Under the pieces are notes generated by a model. It made no database searches. It was given only the letters and a program-made list of their open reading frames with translations, and was not told the DNA's origin. Shown here in pieces: positions 1 through 8,566 of a stretch of DNA of 40,641 nt. The translations under genes were made by a program, and so were the position numbers. The stretch's first letter is position 1. The number at the start of each line of letters is the position of its first letter. Origin of the DNA: Acinetobacter sp. CFCC 10889 (lineage in GTDB: Bacteria; Pseudomonadota; Gammaproteobacteria; Pseudomonadales; Moraxellaceae); contig NZ_LQXQ01000038.1 of assembly GCF_003268395.1 (NCBI RefSeq), positions 1 through 40,641 of the forward strand, read 5' to 3'.

Positions 1-879
1 ATACACCACCAGCAATTGAAGTTCTAAGAATTCTGCACGTGAATAACCGAGTTTTGTGGTACCCCAGTTTAATGCAAATACTGTGGTTAAATAGAACACA
101 ACAAAGGTACAAATCGCAGCGATTGTTCCTAAAATGAGCATTCCCCAGTGTTTGGTTAACACTTCTTTAAATGGAATATTCACTTCTTTTTGTTTGTTTA
201 ACACTTTTTGGAACGCAGGTGTTTCATGCAATTTCAAGCGAATCCATAAGCCTACGATGACCAAAGCAGCACTGGCAATAAATGGAATACGCCAACCCCA
301 TTGCATAAACTCCGCTTCAGACATGAAAGCGCCAAGTGTTAAGAATGAACCTGTGGCAAGAATAAAACCAATCGGTGCGCCAAGTTGAGGGAACATGCCA
401 TACCATGCACGTTTGCCTTCAGGGGCATTTTCAGTGGCAAGCAGTACTGCACCAGACCATTCACCGCCAAGCCCAAGCCCTTGACCTAAGCGACAAAGTG
501 CCAGTAATAGTGGTGCGATGATTCCAATTTGATGATAAGTCGGTAGTAAACCGATACAGACCGTTGAAATCCCCATGGTAAGGAGTGCTGCAACCAATGT
601 GGCTTTACGACCAATACGGTCGCCTAAATGTCCAAATAATGCAGCACCAATTGGTCGTGCAATAAAGGCAATGGCAAAAGTCGCAAGAGACTGAATGGTT
701 GCCGTAGTCGGATCTGTACTCGCAGGGAAGAACAGATGAGGGAAGATGATGACTGCTGCTGTTGCATAGATATAAAAATCAAAAAACTCGATGGTTGTAC
801 CTACGAGACTCGCAAAAAGTACACGTGTTTTTGAATTTGTCTGAACTTCGTCAGTCAGAGTCGTATTTGATGACGCCAT
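1..879 (-). CDS. MHS-family MFS transporter (3' end cut off by window edge)
   Basis: Metabolite:H+ symporter of the major facilitator superfamily, an inner-membrane importer of organic acids, betaines or similar solutes; the substrate cannot be told from sequence. The frame is open for 293 codons from an ATG at 879 to base 1, and the family usually has about 430-450 residues, so roughly the last third is missing. The signature between TM2 and TM3 is present (RPIGAALFGHLGDRIGRK, residues 75-92), followed by an Arg/Gly/Glu-rich segment (LCRLGQGLGLGGEWSG) typical of the ProP/ShiA/KgtP group. The start is supported by AAGG six bases upstream. It is transcribed alone, toward the left edge. Family assignment is firm; substrate is unknown. 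Confidence 0.9.
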   Translation of the reverse strand, partial: MASSNTTLTDEVQTNSKTRVLFASLVGTTIEFFDFYIYATAAVIIFPHLFFPASTDPTTATIQSLATFAIAFIARPIGAALFGHLGDRIGRKATLVAALLTMGISTVCIGLLPTYHQIGIIAPLLLALCRLGQGLGLGGEWSGAVLLATENAPEGKRAWYGMFPQLGAPIGFILATGSFLTLGAFMSEAEFMQWGWRIPFIASAALVIVGLWIRLKLHETPAFQKVLNKQKEVNIPFKEVLTKHWGMLILGTIAAICTFVVFYLTTVFALNWGTTKLGYSRAEFLELQLLVVY

Positions 880-1018
880 GGTGAACCTTACACTTTTAAA
901 AGTAAAAACTAGTTTTCTAAAGCGTAATCTTTTTAAAAAAGGCGTAATTTCTTAAAAAAACAACGAGATCAATCCAAATGCATTCGATCAGGGTCACTGA
1001 TATATGAATGTTTAAGGA

Positions 1019-1669
1019 TCAAATGACGTAAAGATAGATGGCGAAGAAATGTGATCCTGCCCCGATCAAAACAAAAATATGCCAAATAGCATGGGTATAT
1101 CTTACTCTTTTTAAGGCATAAAACAATGTACCAATCGTATATGCAAGCCCACCGATGACTAATAATTTCAATGCACCACTACTTAGAAACCTTTGCATAT
1201 CATCCATTACAAGTACAGCAAGCCAACCCATGACCAAATAAGCAATCAGAGAAATCTTTTGAAAACGATGAATGAAAACTAACTTGAAAAGTGTACCAAT
1301 CGCAGCGATGACCCATAGTGCAAGCAGTAAATAATGTGCTTTGGCAGTTGGAATCGCAATTGCGAGAAACGGAGTATAGGTGCCTGCGATTAGATAATAA
1401 ATCGCCATATGATCAAGTTTTTTAAACCACTGACGCTTTCTTTCATCGACAGAAAAATGGTAAATCGCAGAACTCGAAAATAACAATACCATGCTGAGAC
1501 CATACACAACCAAGCCAAAAAACTGCCAAGTAGGTAAATAACTGCCTTTGATCAACATAAAAATAGTGGCAATCGCAGCCAATACAGCACCAATCGCATG
1601 ACTGATGGCATTAATGCGTTCTTCTTGTGGTGCATAGACCTGAATCAAGTTTGAATTCATCTGTGTCAT
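1019..1669 (-). CDS. hemolysin III / PAQR-type membrane protein (YqfA-like)
   Basis: A 216-residue polytopic membrane protein with about seven hydrophobic segments. It shows the conserved polar residues of the HlyIII/PAQR family: SSAIYHF after TM2, KLDHMAIYYLIAGTYTP in the middle, and a C-terminal HAIWHIFVLIGAGSHF. In PAQR proteins the equivalent His and Asp residues bind zinc. The bacterial members have no settled function; the hemolysin name comes from a Bacillus protein. The frame extends upstream to 1825, but that Cys-rich stretch overlaps the divergent methyltransferase gene, so I place the start at the ATG at 1669; an ATG at 1660 is equally possible because neither has a clear ribosome binding site. 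Confidence 0.85.
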   Translation of the reverse strand: MTQMNSNLIQVYAPQEERINAISHAIGAVLAAIATIFMLIKGSYLPTWQFFGLVVYGLSMVLLFSSSAIYHFSVDERKRQWFKKLDHMAIYYLIAGTYTPFLAIAIPTAKAHYLLLALWVIAAIGTLFKLVFIHRFQKISLIAYLVMGWLAVLVMDDMQRFLSSGALKLLVIGGLAYTIGTLFYALKRVRYTHAIWHIFVLIGAGSHFFAIYLYVI

Positions 1670-1760
1670 TTTCTTAAAAATACAACTGTATCGTAATGGA
1701 GTTTTACCTTTAAAGTAAGAACATTTAAAATGACAACTTGTATCAATATGAGTTTGTACT

Positions 1761-2975
1761 ATGTCACAGGTGGCTTCGATGTCCGAGCAGGAACAACAAT
1801 TTATCAATGCTGTACAGCAAGCCATTGAAACACAAAGTTTTGAGCGTTTAATCTTGAGTCAATACAAAGGCGAACTTGAACAGCTTGAAAAAATGACCTT
1901 TCGAGTTATTTCGCTACAAAATCAAACCATGATGAGCTGTTTATATCGTTATAAAACCCAAGATGTTACTAAAAATTATCCTATGGATGACTGCTTTGAG
2001 GTGATGCAACAACTTTTTATGCAGTGTAAACAAGCCAATTTATTTAGCCATGAACAAGAAATTCAACTGAAAAAAAATAAAAAGAAAGCCTTACTCAGCT
2101 ATAGCAAAGTAGCACCACAGAAATCAAATCTGAATGAGCAGCATGATCGGGTAAAACAACGTTATGTTGAGCAAGAGAGTTATTTTTTACAGCCGTTGGG
2201 CATTACGGATGCCAAAGCGCAAATCATTCCAAGCATGGCAAGAAAATGGAAACAGATTAATAAATTTGTGGAAATATTTTCAGGTGCTTTAGAGAAAATT
2301 GAGCAACCGAAACAGGCATTGCACGTGGTGGACTTCGGTTCAGGTAAAGGTTATCTAACTTTTGCACTATACGATTATTTAGCAAAGCATAAAGTACAGC
2401 CTCAAGTGACAGGGGTTGAACTGAATCCGAAAATGGTGGAATTTTGCCAAAAAGTCGCAACACAATCTGATTTTCAACATTTAGACTTTTTTCAAGGCGA
2501 TGTACGTACTTATGCGCCTGAAAAGTTGGATGTGATGATTGCACTACATGCCTGTGATGTGGCAACCGATTTTGCGATTCATACAGGCATTCGTTTGAAT
2601 GCACAGATGATTATGTGTGCGCCATGTTGCCATAAAGAGCTACGTCCACAGCTTAAAAGTCCAACAGTACTTGCACCAATGTTGCAATTTGGCATTCATG
2701 CAGGGCAACAAGCGGAAATGCTGACGGATACGATTCGTGCTTTATTGCTCAATGCCTATGGCTATGACACCAAAGTGTTTGAGTTTGTAGCATTGGAACA
2801 TACCAGTAAAAATAAAATGATTTTGGCGACCAAACGTAAAAACTTTACGACACCTGATGAGCAAGTTTTGGCACAAATTGCAGCATTAAAACAAATGTAT
2901 GGCATTCAACAACATTCTTTAGAATTATTGCTTAATGATCAATGGGATCAACAAGATATTGGTTGTAAATGTTAA
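1761..2975 (+). CDS. SAM-dependent methyltransferase, METTL25/Methyltransf_32 type
   Basis: A 404-residue soluble protein. The class I methyltransferase SAM-binding motif I is VVDFGSGKGYLT (residues 189-200), with an acidic residue at the end of strand 2 (GVELNP) and, further on, ALHACDVATD (261-270) and a Cys-Cys-His cluster APCCHKEL (287-294). This set is characteristic of the family that contains eukaryotic METTL25 (PF13679). The N-terminal 150 residues are a helical region without a recognised domain. The substrate is unknown. ATG codons at 1761 and 1779 are both possible starts and no ribosome binding site decides between them. The gene is divergent from the HlyIII gene and is followed by a terminator. 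Confidence 0.8.
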   Translation: MSQVASMSEQEQQFINAVQQAIETQSFERLILSQYKGELEQLEKMTFRVISLQNQTMMSCLYRYKTQDVTKNYPMDDCFEVMQQLFMQCKQANLFSHEQEIQLKKNKKKALLSYSKVAPQKSNLNEQHDRVKQRYVEQESYFLQPLGITDAKAQIIPSMARKWKQINKFVEIFSGALEKIEQPKQALHVVDFGSGKGYLTFALYDYLAKHKVQPQVTGVELNPKMVEFCQKVATQSDFQHLDFFQGDVRTYAPEKLDVMIALHACDVATDFAIHTGIRLNAQMIMCAPCCHKELRPQLKSPTVLAPMLQFGIHAGQQAEMLTDTIRALLLNAYGYDTKVFEFVALEHTSKNKMILATKRKNFTTPDEQVLAQIAALKQMYGIQQHSLELLLNDQWDQQDIGCKC

Positions 2976-2982
2976 GGTGATT

Positions 2983-3015
2983 AAAAAAAGATGCTTGGTG
3001 ATGAGCATCTTTTTT
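2983..3015. terminator. bidirectional rho-independent terminator
   Basis: Hairpin AGATGCT / AGCATCT with an 8-base loop, flanked by an A-run on the left and a T-run on the right. It can therefore end transcription of the methyltransferase gene (+) and of the convergent secreted-protein gene (-). Confidence 0.75.
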
Positions 3016-3040
3016 GTTGTAGTTGGTTAAATACTCAATA

Positions 3041-3748
3041 TTATTTGGCTGAATTTTCTTCCGCTAATTCTTCTTGTGTTGTTCCCATTATTTTGTTGGT
3101 CACGCTTGTTGGAAAATAGGCATTATCATCAAGTTCAGGCTGTAAAATATCTAAATCTTTATCGACATGGATTAAAAGATTGGTTGCAAATTTTTGTTTT
3201 GGTGCTGAACTGAGCTGATCAATCATCATATTTAAGGCTCTTGCAAAAAAAGCAGCATCACTTTCATTTTTTGCTTTGGTTGGCTCTTGGAGTGAATTGA
3301 CATCAAGTATTGGTATTTGGCAAATGAGAGGGAACTGGTAACTGGTTTTTGTCGGTTGTGACATTTTTCCTGTCAGTTGGCAGCTTGTGTATGCATCTAT
3401 TTGTATTTTGAATTGTTTTTCAAAAACGGGTTGTACCAATTTTAAATCATTTCCTTTAAATTGTTCTTTTAACGTATTCATAAGCGCAATTTTAGGATCT
3501 ACAGATATAGCCTCAGGATTACTTTTGAGATTTTCCTCATAGCTTTTTCGAGCATCTTCTTCAGTTAAATTATGGATTAAAGCCCCATATTTAATAACTT
3601 TGTCTTTGGTATAGCCTGAAAATAAATTTATCGTTTGCTGCGCAAGCATTTTTGCACGCTCTGCTTCAGTGGGTGCAGCTTGGGAAAATGTACTGATGGA
3701 TAAAGTCATTGCAAGCAAGGCATATTTGAAATGAGCATGAATTTTCAT
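3041..3748 (-). CDS. putative secreted (periplasmic) protein of unknown function
   Basis: From the ATG at 3748 the protein has 235 residues and starts with a typical signal peptide (MKIHAHFKYALLAMTLSISTFSQA, cleavage probably after SQA-A), so it is probably exported to the periplasm. The rest is soluble and mostly helical, with two cysteines (in TSCQL and PLICQ) that could form a disulfide. No domain was recognised. In-frame starts at 3757 and 3811 also exist, but the 3811 start would put a hydrophilic extension in front of the signal peptide. Convergent with the methyltransferase gene. Confidence 0.7.
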   Translation of the reverse strand: MKIHAHFKYALLAMTLSISTFSQAAPTEAERAKMLAQQTINLFSGYTKDKVIKYGALIHNLTEEDARKSYEENLKSNPEAISVDPKIALMNTLKEQFKGNDLKLVQPVFEKQFKIQIDAYTSCQLTGKMSQPTKTSYQFPLICQIPILDVNSLQEPTKAKNESDAAFFARALNMMIDQLSSAPKQKFATNLLIHVDKDLDILQPELDDNAYFPTSVTNKIMGTTQEELAEENSAK

Positions 3749-3927
3749 AGTTGTCATCTTTTGGTTTGTTGTATAGATCAATGAGAAATAAAGTGATTTG
3801 AAAAGATTCAAATTTAAGATTTAAAGCAGCACTAATTTAAGCAATTTAATCGTGAATAAAAAGTAGATTTAAGTTAAAGCTGTTTTACACTATTTAAAAT
3901 TGAATATAAGGTAAAAAAGGAAACGTG

Positions 3928-4353
3928 ATGTCAGCATATACAATGCGTAGCGATCGTTGGAATGTTTTAGAAGCAGATGCCAAAACAGTACGTACAGCAG
4001 TATTTATTCAAGAGCAAAACATTGCTGAACATGATGAATGGGATGCAGAGGACGCAAAGTCATTACATTTCGTGATGTATGATCAAAATCGAGCAATTGC
4101 AACAGCACGTTTACTGGAAAATAACAGTATTGGGCGGGTGGCTGTGCTAAAAAATTATCGAGGACAGGGCATTGGTCAACAACTGATGCAGCAGATCATT
4201 GCGGTTGCAGCGACAGAACAAAGAGACTTTTTAAAACTGTCAGCACAGGTACATGCAATTGGTTTTTATGAAAATTTAGGTTTTTCAGTTGAAGGTGAAA
4301 GCTATCTAGATTGTGGCATTCCCCATGTTGATATGCAGATGTATGACTTATAA
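3928..4353 (+). CDS. GNAT-family N-acetyltransferase (YjcF/ElaA-like)
   Basis: A 141-residue single-domain GNAT protein, expected to transfer an acetyl group from acetyl-CoA to an unknown amine. The acetyl-CoA binding loop is VLKNYRGQGIGQQLM (Q/RxxGxG/A type), followed by the C-terminal strand YENLGFSVEGESYLDCGIPHVDMQM, whose GIPHVDM ending is typical of the YjcF/ElaA branch. A GTG at 3925 directly precedes the ATG at 3928; AAAAAGG (3914-3920) is placed best for the ATG. It is the first gene of a same-strand run with the lipoprotein and HAD genes (gaps of 40 and 25 bases). Confidence 0.85.
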   Translation: MSAYTMRSDRWNVLEADAKTVRTAVFIQEQNIAEHDEWDAEDAKSLHFVMYDQNRAIATARLLENNSIGRVAVLKNYRGQGIGQQLMQQIIAVAATEQRDFLKLSAQVHAIGFYENLGFSVEGESYLDCGIPHVDMQMYDL

Positions 4354-4393
4354 ATTTTTGTAGCATTTTATCAAAATAAGAAAAGGAAAAGAT

Positions 4394-5188
4394 ATGAATG
4401 GAATTTTAAAAGCACTGAGTTTTTTACCATTACTTGGTCTCAGCGGTTGTTTAATGACAACAGGTGCAATGAATAGTCTTGATGATAAATATAAAGAAAA
4501 AACCATATTTACCGATCAAATTATTGCAGTAGGGATGAATAAACTGCCATTAAAGGACTATCCAAATGCAGTCATTGCCGTTGGTCAAAAGTTTAGTTAT
4601 ATCACGCAAAGTGTAGACACGGATGGACAGGGAAAGCCGATCGCCGTGAATGATAAGTTAATTAAGTTGGTACAAGGGTTGAACATGGGACAGTTGTATA
4701 TTCGCCCTACACCAGCACAATTGACCTATTTATTGGAAAGTGATGAATTTCAGACCCAGAAAAAATATAACAGCACAACATGGGATATTCGAGTTGCAGA
4801 TGATGTCAGTATCAAAAATGTCTCACAGTTTAGTACGATGGTAGCATTTGCGTATTCTAAAGAAACCGCAAAGATTACAGCCGCAGAAAATAAACTGATG
4901 AGAGAGTTAGACATGAACTGTGAGCAAAATGCTTATGGGATCAGTGAGTGTACAGGTCGTATGAGCTTAAACCTGACGATTGCACCTGAAATCAAGAATA
5001 TTCAATCATTAAATTATCAGTTAAAAGCTCCGATCACCATGAATATTGTGAGTGATCATTATTCTGCAAGTAAAGTCGTTGGTCAGTATCTATTGGTTCC
5101 TGTGGCGGTGGTTTTAGATATCGTGACATTGCCTGTACAAATGGCAGTTTGCTCAGTAGCTTGGTGTAATTCAAAGGGTTTTATATAA
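4394..5188 (+). CDS. putative outer-membrane lipoprotein of unknown function
   Basis: A 264-residue protein with a lipoprotein signal peptide: hydrophobic LSFLPLLGL followed by lipobox LSGC with the lipidated cysteine at residue 19. Residue +2 is Leu, which does not signal inner-membrane retention. The C-terminus carries a second hydrophobic stretch (VVGQYLLVPVAVVLDIVTLPVQMAV) that resembles the conserved end of small YceK/YidQ lipoproteins, although this protein is much longer; I treat that as a hint only. Four further cysteines lie near the C-terminal half. AAAAGGAAAAG just upstream supports the ATG. Confidence 0.7.
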   Translation: MNGILKALSFLPLLGLSGCLMTTGAMNSLDDKYKEKTIFTDQIIAVGMNKLPLKDYPNAVIAVGQKFSYITQSVDTDGQGKPIAVNDKLIKLVQGLNMGQLYIRPTPAQLTYLLESDEFQTQKKYNSTTWDIRVADDVSIKNVSQFSTMVAFAYSKETAKITAAENKLMRELDMNCEQNAYGISECTGRMSLNLTIAPEIKNIQSLNYQLKAPITMNIVSDHYSASKVVGQYLLVPVAVVLDIVTLPVQMAVCSVAWCNSKGFI

Positions 5189-5213
5189 ATAAAGGCTTGA
5201 AAAGGTAAAACCT

Positions 5214-5906
5214 ATGACAATAAAAGCCATTCTTTTTGATTTAGATCAGACTTTATTGGATCGAACAGATTCACTTAGACATTTTTTAAATTGGCAGGTG
5301 AATTTTTTCCAACTCGTTGCTCAGTCACAAAAAGCTGATTTTATTGAAAAATTCATACAACTCGATGCCAATGGCTCAGTGTGGAAAGATGTCGTTTATC
5401 GTCAATTAATTCAAGATTTTGCCATTAAGAATTATAGCGAACAGTTCCTTTTGCAATCCTATATACAGGATTTTAATAAGTTTTGTCGCAGCTTTGGACA
5501 TGTGGAAAGTGCAATTTTAAGATTGCATCAAGCAGGCTATTTGTTAGGTTTAATTTCAAATGGTAAAACGCCATTTCAAGAACATAATTTTCAGGCTTTA
5601 GGTTTAGCAGAATATTTTTCGATTGTGTTGGTGTCTGAGGCGGTTGCTTTGCGTAAACCTGATGCGGCTATTTTTCAATTGGCGTGTGAAAAACTCAAGG
5701 TACAGACTCAACACTGTATTTTTATTGGTGATAATGAAAATGCAGATATTCAAGGTGCAAAAGCTGTGGGTATGAAAAGCATTTTTTTCAATCCCGATAC
5801 ACAGACTTGTTCACAACATGCTGATGCAAATTTACATGACTATGCAGATGTATGGGACATGATACAAAAATTACAAGAAAAAGGTTTTACATCTAAAGCG
5901 ATATAA
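5214..5906 (+). CDS. HAD-superfamily hydrolase, subfamily IA
   Basis: A 230-residue cytosolic haloacid dehalogenase-type hydrolase, probably a small-molecule phosphatase. Motif I is LFDLDQTLLDR with nucleophile D9 and acid D11; motif II is the Ser in LISNGKT; motif III is the Lys in LRKPDAAIF; motif IV is the acidic loop IGDNENADIQGA. The helical cap between motifs I and II is of type IA, as in YjjG nucleotidases and phosphoglycolate phosphatases. The precise substrate cannot be assigned. It is the last gene of the three-gene run starting at 3928. Confidence 0.85.
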   Translation: MTIKAILFDLDQTLLDRTDSLRHFLNWQVNFFQLVAQSQKADFIEKFIQLDANGSVWKDVVYRQLIQDFAIKNYSEQFLLQSYIQDFNKFCRSFGHVESAILRLHQAGYLLGLISNGKTPFQEHNFQALGLAEYFSIVLVSEAVALRKPDAAIFQLACEKLKVQTQHCIFIGDNENADIQGAKAVGMKSIFFNPDTQTCSQHADANLHDYADVWDMIQKLQEKGFTSKAI

Positions 5907-5926
5907 AACCTAAGTAATGATAACCA

Positions 5927-6238
5927 TTAATGTGAGTGATGTTCGCTTGTTTCATCATGCTGCATATTTTTCATTTCAGCATCAGACATATGATGTGATG
6001 TTGTTGCAGCTTGATTTTTTTGTTCAGCATTTGCTAAAGCTTCTTGTGACATCACAGGCGAATTTTTAAATGAGGTTTGATTGGTTTCCTGCTGTTTACT
6101 AGGCATATAGTCAGGTTCATTTTGTATTGCGAGGTAGAAAATGATGAGAAAAAGCGCACTTAAAATAAAAGCGATGAGTAAGCCTTTCCAACCTTTCTTT
6201 TCATCAGCAGATTTTTGAGACTCAACAGCATTTGACAT
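5927..6238 (-). CDS. small single-span membrane protein with His/Met-rich tail
   Basis: A 103-residue protein with a charged N-terminus, one membrane segment (about residues 19-38) and a hydrophilic C-terminal tail. The tail ends in a run rich in His, Met, Asp and Glu (HHMSDAEMKNMQHDETSEHH). An N-in orientation is suggested by the Lys residues before the segment, which would place the tail in the periplasm. Such a composition could bind copper or another soft metal, but this is inference; no domain was recognised. Convergent with the HAD gene with only 20 bases between stop codons. Confidence 0.65.
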   Translation of the reverse strand: MSNAVESQKSADEKKGWKGLLIAFILSALFLIIFYLAIQNEPDYMPSKQQETNQTSFKNSPVMSQEALANAEQKNQAATTSHHMSDAEMKNMQHDETSEHHSH

Positions 6239-6363
6239 GGGAGTATTCCAAATTGAAAAAATGAGAATCTATGTAATGTTATAACACAAAAACAAAAAAT
6301 ATCCGATTTTTTCATATAAAAGTCTTAATAAAATTATGGTTATTTAAGGTACAAAATACATAT

Positions 6364-6402
6364 TTAAAAAAAAGAGAAGAGGCACATTTGCCTCTTCTCT
6401 TT
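6364..6402 (-). terminator. strong rho-independent terminator of the beta-oxidation operon
   Basis: A 13-base-pair perfect stem (AAAGAGAAGAGGC / GCCTCTTCTCTTT) with a 6-base loop, followed on the minus strand by a run of T. It lies just after the stop codon of the FadB/FadJ-like gene. Confidence 0.85.
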
Positions 6403-6422
6403 CAATGGATTGATGCTAAAAA

Positions 6423-8555
6423 TCAGTCAATTTTTCCGCTTGCAACTTTGTCTTTGAGCAATTGTGGTGCTTTGAAACGCTCACCATATTTGGCTTCGAG
6501 TTCATTGGCACGTGCTAAAGCTTTGTCCAAACCATATTGATTTAAGAACTGAATTGCTCCACCTGTCCACGGTGCAAAACCAATCCCAAAGATCGAACCG
6601 ATATTGGCATCGACCACAGACTCAAGGACATTTTCTTCATAACAACGTAAAGTGTCGAGTGACTGAACAAAGAGGATACGGTCAATCATTTCCTGTTCAG
6701 AAATATCGACATCCTGTTTCCAATGACTCAAACCATCCCAAAGATGCTTTTTGCCACCTTCTGGATAATCATAGAAACCTGAACCTGCCGCTTTACCTTT
6801 ACGACCAAACTCATGAATCATGGTTTTCAGCACATCTTCCGATGGAGAATGCGGCAAGTCTTTACCTTCTGCTTGCAGCGCCTTACGGGTTTCATTGGTC
6901 ACATGCTCAGACAAAGTTAATGCAACTTCATCCTGAATTGCCAATGGACCTACAGGCATACCTGCTTTAAGTGCTGCCATTTCGATACGTGCAGGGTGTA
7001 CGCCTTCCGCAAGTAAACGTAGACCTTCATTCACAAAGGTACCGAATACACGGCTGGTGAAGAAACCACGGCTGTCATTCACCACAATTGGTGTTTTACC
7101 AATTTGCTGAACATAATCGTAGGCTTTGGCTAAAGTTTCAGCTGACGTGTTTTGTCCTTTGATGATTTCAACTAAAGGCATTTTGTCGACAGGACTAAAG
7201 AAGTGTAAACCGATAAAGTTTTTGTCGTCTTTAGAGGCTTTTGCTAAACCTGTGATTGGCAATGTCGAAGTATTTGATGCAAATACACCACCATCAGCAA
7301 GGAATGCTTCTGCTTCTTGGGTGACTTTGGCTTTGAGTTCCTGATTTTCAAAGACCGCTTCAATAATCAGATCACAGCCTTGTAGATCAGATGCATCAGC
7401 CGTTGCAGTGATTAAGCTTAACACTTGATCACGTTTCTCAGCCGTCATACGCCCTTGAGACACTTTTTTGTCCAAAAGTTTTTGGCTATATGCTTTGCCT
7501 TTTTCTGCATTTTCAACAGAAACATCTTTCAGAACAACAGCAATCCCTTTAGAAGCAGTTGAATAAGCAATACCTGCACCCATCATACCTGCGCCCAATA
7601 CACCGACCTTAGTTGCTTGCCATTTTGCGACATCTTTCGGACGGCTTGCACCCGCTTTAATCGCATTCAGTCCATGCCAGAATGTCCCGATCATGTTTTT
7701 CGCCACTTGCCCTGTTGCAAGATAAGTGAAATAGCGTGATTCAATGGTCAGTGCTGTATCAACATCAACCTGAGCGCCTTCAACCGCAGCAGCCATAATC
7801 GCTTCAGGCGCAGGATAGCAACCTTTGGTCTTATCACGCAGCATTGCAGGAGCAATCGCAAGAATCTGAGCCACCGCAGGGGTTTTCGGATCACCACCTG
7901 GAATTTTATAACCTTTCACATCAAATGGTTGTTGTGATTTCGGATTAGCTTTGACCCATGCAATTGATTTTTCCATCAATTCGTCAATTGAGTCAGCCGT
8001 GTCATGGATTAGACCTAAAGATTTGGCTTTATCAACACCGAACTGCTTACCTTCCATCAGGAATGGGAATGCGTTTTGTAAGCCCAACAGGCGTACCATT
8101 CGCACGATCCCGCCACCGCCTGGCAGTAAACCTAGAGTCACTTCAGGTAAACCAAATTTAGACTTTGGATCATTTAAGGCAATACGTGCATGACAGCCGA
8201 GAGCAATTTCCCAACCACCGCCAAGCGCTGTACCGTTCAATGCTGCAACCACAGGCACACCTAAAGTTTCGATGTAACGCAGTTCTTTTTTCATCAGCTC
8301 AACGATTGCCATGAATTCTTTGGCATCTTCAGGGCGAGCCTGAATTAAGTCATCCAAATCACCGCCTGCGAAGAAAGTCTTTTTCGCTGAACGGAAAATA
8401 ACGCCTGTTACACCTGAATCCGCTTTAAATTTTTCGACTGTTTCAGTCAGTGCCTTTTGGAAATCGGCATTCATAGTGTTTGCAGATTGGTTTGGAGAAT
8501 CCATAGTCAGAATAACAATGCCATCCGCATTTTTTTCATATTGAATTGCGCTCAT
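6423..8555 (-). CDS. FadB/FadJ-like bifunctional enoyl-CoA hydratase / 3-hydroxyacyl-CoA dehydrogenase
   Basis: A 710-residue multifunctional beta-oxidation enzyme. Residues 1-200 are a crotonase-fold enoyl-CoA hydratase with oxyanion-hole loop GTALGGGWE and the two catalytic glutamates E116 and E138 (LPEV). Residues about 315-500 are the NAD-binding 3-hydroxyacyl-CoA dehydrogenase domain with GAGMMG at 321-326 and catalytic His 451 in HFFSP; two C-terminal dehydrogenase domains follow. The thiolase gene ends 11 bases upstream, so the two form one operon making the fatty-acid oxidation complex. The length fits FadB (about 715-730) and FadJ (about 710-715). I leave the symbol open because Acinetobacter genomes often hold more than one such pair. 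Confidence 0.93.
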   Translation of the reverse strand: MSAIQYEKNADGIVILTMDSPNQSANTMNADFQKALTETVEKFKADSGVTGVIFRSAKKTFFAGGDLDDLIQARPEDAKEFMAIVELMKKELRYIETLGVPVVAALNGTALGGGWEIALGCHARIALNDPKSKFGLPEVTLGLLPGGGGIVRMVRLLGLQNAFPFLMEGKQFGVDKAKSLGLIHDTADSIDELMEKSIAWVKANPKSQQPFDVKGYKIPGGDPKTPAVAQILAIAPAMLRDKTKGCYPAPEAIMAAAVEGAQVDVDTALTIESRYFTYLATGQVAKNMIGTFWHGLNAIKAGASRPKDVAKWQATKVGVLGAGMMGAGIAYSTASKGIAVVLKDVSVENAEKGKAYSQKLLDKKVSQGRMTAEKRDQVLSLITATADASDLQGCDLIIEAVFENQELKAKVTQEAEAFLADGGVFASNTSTLPITGLAKASKDDKNFIGLHFFSPVDKMPLVEIIKGQNTSAETLAKAYDYVQQIGKTPIVVNDSRGFFTSRVFGTFVNEGLRLLAEGVHPARIEMAALKAGMPVGPLAIQDEVALTLSEHVTNETRKALQAEGKDLPHSPSEDVLKTMIHEFGRKGKAAGSGFYDYPEGGKKHLWDGLSHWKQDVDISEQEMIDRILFVQSLDTLRCYEENVLESVVDANIGSIFGIGFAPWTGGAIQFLNQYGLDKALARANELEAKYGERFKAPQLLKDKVASGKID

Positions 8556-8566
8556 TCTTATTCTCC

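Noticed and set aside
1670..1825. 52-residue N-terminal extension of the HlyIII-type protein
   Set aside because: It is Cys-rich, unlike the family, and overlaps the start of the divergent methyltransferase gene.
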